Source of the DNA: Neodontobutis hainanensis
Lineage: Eukaryota > Chordata > Actinopteri > Gobiiformes > Odontobutidae
Direction of reading: 5' to 3'
DNA length: 64,000 bases
Assembly: GCA_024349245.1 (NCBI GenBank)
Contig: JALDNG010000008.1
Coordinates: forward strand, 5,964,501-6,028,500
Positions 63,901 through 64,000 of this stretch are shown in pieces (within the stretch, counting starts at the first letter, position 1; every line of letters starts with the position of its first letter). Under the pieces are notes generated by a model. It did no database searches and was not told where the DNA came from. It saw nothing but the letters and a program-made list of their open reading frames with translations. The position numbers and the translations under genes are program-made.

Positions 63901-64000
63901 TTTCAATTACCCAGTTATCTCCCTAGTTTGCCTTCTAAACTTGCTCATAAACAGTGACAGATGCATTATTGCCTAAAGTCCCGTCTCTGGCCTCAAATGT
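60998..64000. other. Probable first intron of mtmr3
   Basis: I searched both strands for the short N-terminal mtmr3 exon and found none. A V-SINE-like copy lies at 62208-62392. The rest is AT-rich and without recognised genes or elements. Confidence 0.45.
62208..62392 (-). repeat. V-SINE-like retroposon
   Basis: On the minus strand: GGCTCAGTGGTCGTT (box A-like head), GTCCTTGGGCAAGACACTTG (central domain), and a tail resembling TTGCTTTGAATAAAATTGTC, the usual 3' end of these elements. Better preserved than the copy at 38585. Confidence 0.75.

Overview
The window looks like nuclear DNA of a bony fish, most likely a teleost. It carries multi-exon vertebrate genes with GT-AG introns, long CA, TG and TA microsatellites, and fish-type transposable elements (Tc1/mariner, hAT with a BED finger, Penelope-like ends, V-SINE-like copies, a LINE fragment). 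Genes were read by splicing exons by eye and comparing them with remembered vertebrate families. In the five complete genes without frame damage and in the two partial ones, the summed exon lengths keep one open frame, which supports the models. Gene names rest on recognition, not on a database search.

Layout from left to right: myo19 (+, 3' two thirds only, 45-4177); znhit3 (-, 5283-7385) with a decayed Tc1 element in its fourth intron; a possible stray ZNHIT3-like last exon (-, 8618-8778); a 157-bp CA microsatellite; nupr1-like (-, 9178-9408); vkorc1l1 (+, 11458-14251), which carries a one-base frameshift in this sequence; gusb (-, 18395-23435), convergent with vkorc1l1; a 19-kb gene-poor stretch (23436-42652) holding repeats and four DR1-type nuclear-receptor motifs; ca4 (-, 42653-46111); and mtmr3 (-, 48847-60997, missing its N-terminal exon or exons), whose introns hold a nest of transposons. 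The last 3 kb is probably mtmr3 intron 1.

The genes do not form a pathway. myo19 moves mitochondria, znhit3 helps snoRNP and pre-ribosome assembly, the NUPR protein is a stress-induced chromatin factor, vkorc1l1 reduces vitamin K epoxide, gusb is a lysosomal glycosidase, ca4 is a GPI-anchored carbonic anhydrase, and mtmr3 is a phosphoinositide phosphatase. Their linkage mixes blocks that in human, from memory, lie on 17q12/17q23 (MYO19, ZNHIT3, CA4), 7q11/7p (VKORC1L1, GUSB, NUPR2) and 22q12 (MTMR3).

I found no clear new biological system. The items most worth checking are the vkorc1l1 frameshift, paired CLEAR-type sites at gusb, a cluster of DR1 motifs in the gene desert, head-to-head Penelope-like ends at two loci, a nested transposon complex with recognisable target duplications, and a TA-flanked MITE whose empty site survives in a related repeat copy.
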